A DNA stretch of 64,000 nt from Robiginitomaculum sp. Lineage in GTDB: Bacteria; Pseudomonadota; Alphaproteobacteria; Caulobacterales; Maricaulaceae. The stretch lies in the NCBI GenBank assembly GCA_021647375.1, contig JAKIUV010000003.1, positions 6,355-70,354 on the forward strand. The letters run 5' to 3'. The translations under genes and the position numbers were made by a program. The notes beneath the pieces are model-generated. The model was not told the origin of the DNA, searched no databases, and saw only the letters and a list, made by a program, of their open reading frames with translations. Of this stretch, positions 60,707-64,000 are shown in pieces; the first letter of the stretch is position 1, and each line of letters starts with the position of its first letter.

Positions 60707-62374
60707 TTAAGGGTTGGAAAATGGAAAACTTGTCAGTGCGCCTTTGGAGGCTGAGCCAACCAGCTTGGCGTATTTTGCGTAAGCCCCGCTTGGGTATTTG
60801 GGGGCGGGGGGTGTCCAGTTTTTGGAGCGGGATTTTAAATCGGCGGCCACATTTATTTCGCGGGTTTCCACGTCGATAGAAACCATGTCGCCGTCCTTCA
60901 CAAATGCGATAGGCCCGCCGTGTGCTGCTTCGGGGGCGACATGACCGATGACGAAACCATAAGACGCACCGCTAAATCGCCCGTCGGTTATGAGCGCCAC
61001 ATCATCTATCAAGCCTTGGCCGACAAGCGCCGCAGTCACGGCCAGCATTTCGCGCATACCTGGCCCACCCGCCGGGCCTTCGTTTCTGATGATGATTACA
61101 TCGCCTTTGTTAATGCCGTTCGCTTCCACCACGGCAAAACACTCTTCCTCGCTTTCAAACACCCTTGCAGGGCCTTTGAATTGTAATTCACCATGTCCGG
61201 CCAATTTGGCCACACAGCCCTCTGGTGCCATGTCTCCGTAAAGAATACCAAAGCCGCCCCTGGACTTCACCGGATCAGCGAATGTGCGCACAACTTTTTG
61301 ACCCGCAGCTTCCACTGCGCCCTCAACTTCTTCAAACATGGTGCGTCCGGTAATGGTCGGTGCATCGTTTAGGCGGCCATCGTCTTTCAAACGCTTGCCG
61401 ACCAAGGCCGAGCCACCTGCTTCATACAAGTCAAAGGCCATATATTGCCCGCCAGGTTTGAGGTCTCCAATCACAGGCGTGGTGCGGGAAATTTCGTCGA
61501 ACACATCAATGTCAAATTCCACACCAGCTTCGCGGGCAATGGCCAGCAAATGTAAAATCGCATTGGTAGATGCCGCCGTGGCCGTCATGGCCGTCACAGC
61601 GTTGCGCAAGCTTGCCTCACAGATCATGTGTTGCGGCAGGCGGTTTTCGCGCACCGCGTCCATCAATATCTCGCCGCACTTAAATGCCGCATCGTTTTTG
61701 GCGTCCACTGTGGCAGGCACATCATTGACCCCCATGGGCGAAAGCCCCAAAAACGTCATAGCCATGGCCATGGAATTGGCGGTGAATTGCCCGCCGCACG
61801 CACCCGCGCCGGGGCAGGCGGCTTTTTCAATTTGCTCTAATTCCGCATCGTCGATTATATTGGAAGCGTGCGCGCCTACGGCTTCGAACACGTCTTGGAC
61901 GGACAAATCTTTGCCCTTGTGATGCCCCGGCTTGATAGAGCCGCCGTACAGCACAACACCCGGAATGTTCATCCGCGCCAAGGCCATAGCCGCCGCCGGA
62001 ATGGTTTTATCACAAGCCACCAAGACAATAACACCGTCGAGGGAATGCCCGCGCACGGCAAGCTCGATACTATCGGCGATCACCTCGCGGCTCATCAAAC
62101 TGGCGCGCATGCCCTCACTGCCCATAGTGATGCCGTCGGAGATAGCGATAGCATTGAAATCCACTGGCCAGCCGCCACCAGCGCGGATGCCAGCCCGAAC
62201 AGGCACGGCCAATTTATCCAAATCCATATTACACGGGCCCATATTGGTCCATGTGTTAAACACGGCAATGATGGGTTTGTCGAAATCTTCTGTTGTCATA
62301 CCTGCCGCCCGCATCATGGCACGGGCAGGAGCGCGGGCATTGCCTTTGAATATATGGTCACTATTTTTTGTCAT
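60707..62374 (-). CDS. ilvD: Dihydroxy-acid dehydratase
   Basis: IlvD removes water from the dihydroxy acids of valine and isoleucine synthesis. The 555-residue product has Fe-S ligand cysteines in NMGPCNMDL, VACDKTIP and CPGAGACGGQFTANSM. The length is normal. AAGAGACG lies before the start. It is the first enzyme gene of the long minus-strand operon, and a terminator and short leader reading frame lie just upstream. Confidence 0.96.
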   Translation of the reverse strand: MTKNSDHIFKGNARAPARAMMRAAGMTTEDFDKPIIAVFNTWTNMGPCNMDLDKLAVPVRAGIRAGGGWPVDFNAIAISDGITMGSEGMRASLMSREVIADSIELAVRGHSLDGVIVLVACDKTIPAAAMALARMNIPGVVLYGGSIKPGHHKGKDLSVQDVFEAVGAHASNIIDDAELEQIEKAACPGAGACGGQFTANSMAMAMTFLGLSPMGVNDVPATVDAKNDAAFKCGEILMDAVRENRLPQHMICEASLRNAVTAMTATAASTNAILHLLAIAREAGVEFDIDVFDEISRTTPVIGDLKPGGQYMAFDLYEAGGSALVGKRLKDDGRLNDAPTITGRTMFEEVEGAVEAAGQKVVRTFADPVKSRGGFGILYGDMAPEGCVAKLAGHGELQFKGPARVFESEEECFAVVEANGINKGDVIIIRNEGPAGGPGMREMLAVTAALVGQGLIDDVALITDGRFSGASYGFVIGHVAPEAAHGGPIAFVKDGDMVSIDVETREINVAADLKSRSKNWTPPAPKYPSGAYAKYAKLVGSASKGALTSFPFSNP

Positions 62375-62398
62375 GCATTCGTCTCTTGTTTTACGTAT

Positions 62399-62426
62399 AA
62401 AAAAACCCGCTCTGGCTGGGAGCGGG
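62399..62426 (-). terminator. Attenuator terminator before ilvD
   Basis: On the minus strand CCCGCTC and GAGCGGG form a perfect 7-bp stem with a 7-base loop, followed by seven T residues. It lies 24 bases before the ilvD start, i.e. inside the leader, where a terminator makes sense only as a conditional stop. The 5' arm can also pair with GAGTGGG in the last codons of the leader frame (complement of 62457-62463). Confidence 0.8.
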
Positions 62427-62450
62427 CGCTTAAAAATCCATGTTTAACTT

Positions 62451-62591
62451 TTAAAACCCACTCATCGTTTTTATGCCCATAATCAGCACAATAAGACCAC
62501 CAAGGAGGACGAGGGTGTTGAGCGTAGCCGATTTGTCAGACTTAGCCTCTACTACCAGTACTTTAGGGTTTGATGTTAAATTGTGGGTCAT
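62451..62591 (-). CDS. Leu/Val/Ile-rich 46-residue leader peptide or small membrane protein
   Basis: The ATG at 62589-62591 opens 46 codons ending at TAA 62451-62453. Residues 24-40 (LNTLVLLGGLIVLIMGI) include 11 Leu, Val or Ile out of 17. The final codons contain GAGTGGG, which can pair with the 5' arm of the downstream terminator and so block it. This fits a classical attenuation leader for ilvDC and the following genes. The same stretch would also form one membrane helix, so a small membrane protein is the alternative. The ribosome site is weak. Confidence 0.6.
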   Translation of the reverse strand: MTHNLTSNPKVLVVEAKSDKSATLNTLVLLGGLIVLIMGIKTMSGF

Positions 62592-62958
62592 GTTTTTCTA
62601 TAAATTGTTTATTTGAAAGCCTTGTAGCCAAACCACGTCCGTAAAACAAGAATTATTTTCCAATAAACCCTTGTTTTATGTGGGTGTGTAAATTATTTCC
62701 CAAAAAAACACGTGTTTCGGCATAAAATTGCCTGAAATGCCTGTTGTCTAGGTTGAGTTTCGTTTATTCACAAAAACTTAGCTGTTCTGTGCCAAAAAAA
62801 CTAAAGCGAATGTACAGGCTCCACAATTAACCGTCCGAATGTGGTGTCATAGCAATGTGCGCGCCCAACAGATGTTTTTAATTGTATTTGGCGAGGGTTT
62901 TGCGTACAGTTGCTGATAAGTAGGATATGGGCGGTATTAATACTAAAGGATTATGGAC
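62592..62958. other. Divergent intergenic region, ilv leader and protease
   Basis: About 370 bases without a gene lie between the divergent ilv operon leader and the metalloprotease gene. They contain an AAAACAAG/CTTGTTTT inverted repeat (62643-62677) and a possible minus-strand promoter with TTGTTT and TACAAG 17 bases apart. The right half shows nothing I can name. Confidence 0.4.
62643..62677. promoter_or_regulatory. Inverted repeat, possible operator of the ilv operon
   Basis: AAAACAAG (62643-62650) and CTTGTTTT (62670-62677) are perfect 8-base inverted repeats 19 bases apart. The upstream arm overlaps the -35-like TTGTTT of a possible promoter for the leader and ilvD. The spacing suits a dimeric regulator, but no regulator gene adjoins. 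Confidence 0.35.
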
Positions 62959-64000
62959 ATGCGTTTTTTCTCACAGACTGATTTGACAACAAATTCTGAA
63001 ATGGATTTTTCAACGGTTGAATGGGGGGATAATGCTTCTTCCAACTCTCCTGCAAACAATAAATTTGATGCAGGGATTGTCGTAAACACAGATTATTCCG
63101 TGGCATTCAGCCAGTGGACTCTGGAGCCTATAAGTTTTGGTTTTGATGAATTTTTTGTCGAATTTAATTTATCATCCGTGGTCGTGGACAAACCTTTGTT
63201 TGTTGACATTCCTGGCGATTTATCGACTACGGCTGTGTTGACTGTGGGTGGGTCTGTTTCGGACACATTAGAGGTTTCAGCCGACCAAGACTGGTTTGCC
63301 ATTACCTTGGTTGCAGGGCAAAGGTATTCATTTGCCCTGGACGGTTCCGGCGCTAGTCCTTTGTCAGACCCGTTGGTGCGGATATTGGACAATACAGGGC
63401 TTGAATTGCAAACCAATGATGATGGCGGGACGGGGCTAAACTCGTTATTAACATATACGGCGACGTATTCAGGTACTTACTACATATCGGCTCAGGCCTA
63501 TAATGATGGCACGAACCCCACCTCCACTGGTGACTACACCTTAACATCCGCAGAGCTTCCGCCGCTTGCAGAGCGCGACATTGACGGTATCGCAAATTTT
63601 TTAACCGACGAGTTCAGTACACGCGCCTCCTATAATACGGGCGGTGGTGGTACCACGACGATTAATTTCAGTTTTGCCAGCGGCGCTAATTCTTTGTCAG
63701 CGGGTGCGGAAGCGTTGGCGCGCCGGGCTTTGGATGCATGGTCTGAGGTGGCCAATATTATTTTTGTTGAGGGTCCTGGTGATATTGTGTTTCGCGATAA
63801 TGGTAGCGGCGCGTTTAACTCTAACACAAGAAGCGGTAGCACGATCCTAAGTTCGGATTTGAATATTAGTTCCACTTGGAACGGCGGCAATCTAAATGTT
63901 GATAGCTATACCTACCAAACTTTCTTGCATGAAATTGGCCATTCTCTTGGTCTCGGTCATGCGGGGCCGTATAATGGTGATGCGACTTACGGTATCGACA
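62959..64000 (+). CDS. Serralysin-like (M10) metalloprotease with N-terminal PPC domain, 3' truncated
   Basis: The open frame runs off the right edge after 347 residues. Residues about 85-195 form a bacterial pre-peptidase (PPC) domain (SADQDWFAITLVAGQRYSF, YSGTYYISAQAYN). The catalytic domain follows with His324-Glu325-His328 and His334 in HEIGHSLGLGH, the metzincin zinc motif. There is no N-terminal signal peptide, as expected for type I secretion guided by a C-terminal RTX region outside the window. AAAGGA at 62945-62950 favours ATG 62959 over ATG 62953. Confidence 0.88.
   Translation, partial: MRFFSQTDLTTNSEMDFSTVEWGDNASSNSPANNKFDAGIVVNTDYSVAFSQWTLEPISFGFDEFFVEFNLSSVVVDKPLFVDIPGDLSTTAVLTVGGSVSDTLEVSADQDWFAITLVAGQRYSFALDGSGASPLSDPLVRILDNTGLELQTNDDGGTGLNSLLTYTATYSGTYYISAQAYNDGTNPTSTGDYTLTSAELPPLAERDIDGIANFLTDEFSTRASYNTGGGGTTTINFSFASGANSLSAGAEALARRALDAWSEVANIIFVEGPGDIVFRDNGSGAFNSNTRSGSTILSSDLNISSTWNGGNLNVDSYTYQTFLHEIGHSLGLGHAGPYNGDATYGID

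Noticed and set aside
1..64000. CRISPR arrays, rRNA genes or insertion sequences
   Set aside because: I saw no regularly spaced repeats, no rRNA-like segments and no transposase reading frames.

Overview
The window looks like an alphaproteobacterial chromosome of moderate GC content, possibly a marine Hyphomonadales/Caulobacterales-type organism. The basis is the alpha-type dapF, the extensin-family protein, methionine synthase split into two genes, the family-specific hypothetical proteins and the short palindromic intergenic repeats. The order-level placement is inference.

Region 1-7.8 kb is the right end of an integrated mobile element. About 15 very tightly packed plus-strand genes (an Ogr/Delta-type zinc activator, two tiny membrane proteins, an OmpR-type winged-helix protein, a zinc finger/Toprim/helicase replication protein and an AlpA-like DNA-binding protein) converge on a P4-type tyrosine integrase. 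The integrase lies next to the 3' end of a tRNA-Leu(GAG) gene. The left end is outside the window and no virion genes are visible, so it may be a P4-like satellite or part of a prophage.

Region 8-21 kb is ordinary chromosome: lipB, three DUF805 membrane paralogues, a GH5 lipoprotein, a conserved alphaproteobacterial protein, mnmC, a short-chain dehydrogenase, a DUF2310 protein with half its zinc cysteines missing, and an RND efflux permease/adaptor pair. Region 21.3-28.3 kb is a three-gene surface locus: two secreted DUF11-type proteins and a 1695-residue protein that combines DUF11, a Cna-B-like fold and a large predicted outer-membrane barrel. Region 28.3-37.8 kb holds mixed housekeeping genes: extensin, rpmB, dapF, an ATP-grasp enzyme, a PfkB kinase, rplT-rpmI, a secreted gluzincin with a TPR-like tail, a group III truncated haemoglobin and two YbjQ-family genes.

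Region 37.9-62.6 kb is an amino-acid biosynthesis supercluster. A SAM-I-clan riboswitch precedes metX-metB-metF-metH(part 1)-metH(part 2), which make methionine. Facing it, on the minus strand, run ilvD, ilvC, ilvB, a small membrane protein, a short ACT subunit, leuA, leuC, leuD, leuB, ilvA, gltD and gltB, which make isoleucine, valine, leucine and glutamate. The head of this run carries a 46-codon reading frame rich in Leu/Val/Ile codons. Its last codons can pair with one arm of a rho-independent terminator just before ilvD, a textbook layout for ribosome-mediated attenuation.

The window ends inside a PPC-domain plus serralysin-like metalloprotease gene. Two families of palindromic intergenic repeats are present, each as two copies. 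The most notable observations are the ilvD attenuator, the DUF11/barrel surface locus, the tRNA-Leu mobile element and the SAM riboswitch with its ribosome-site pairing.
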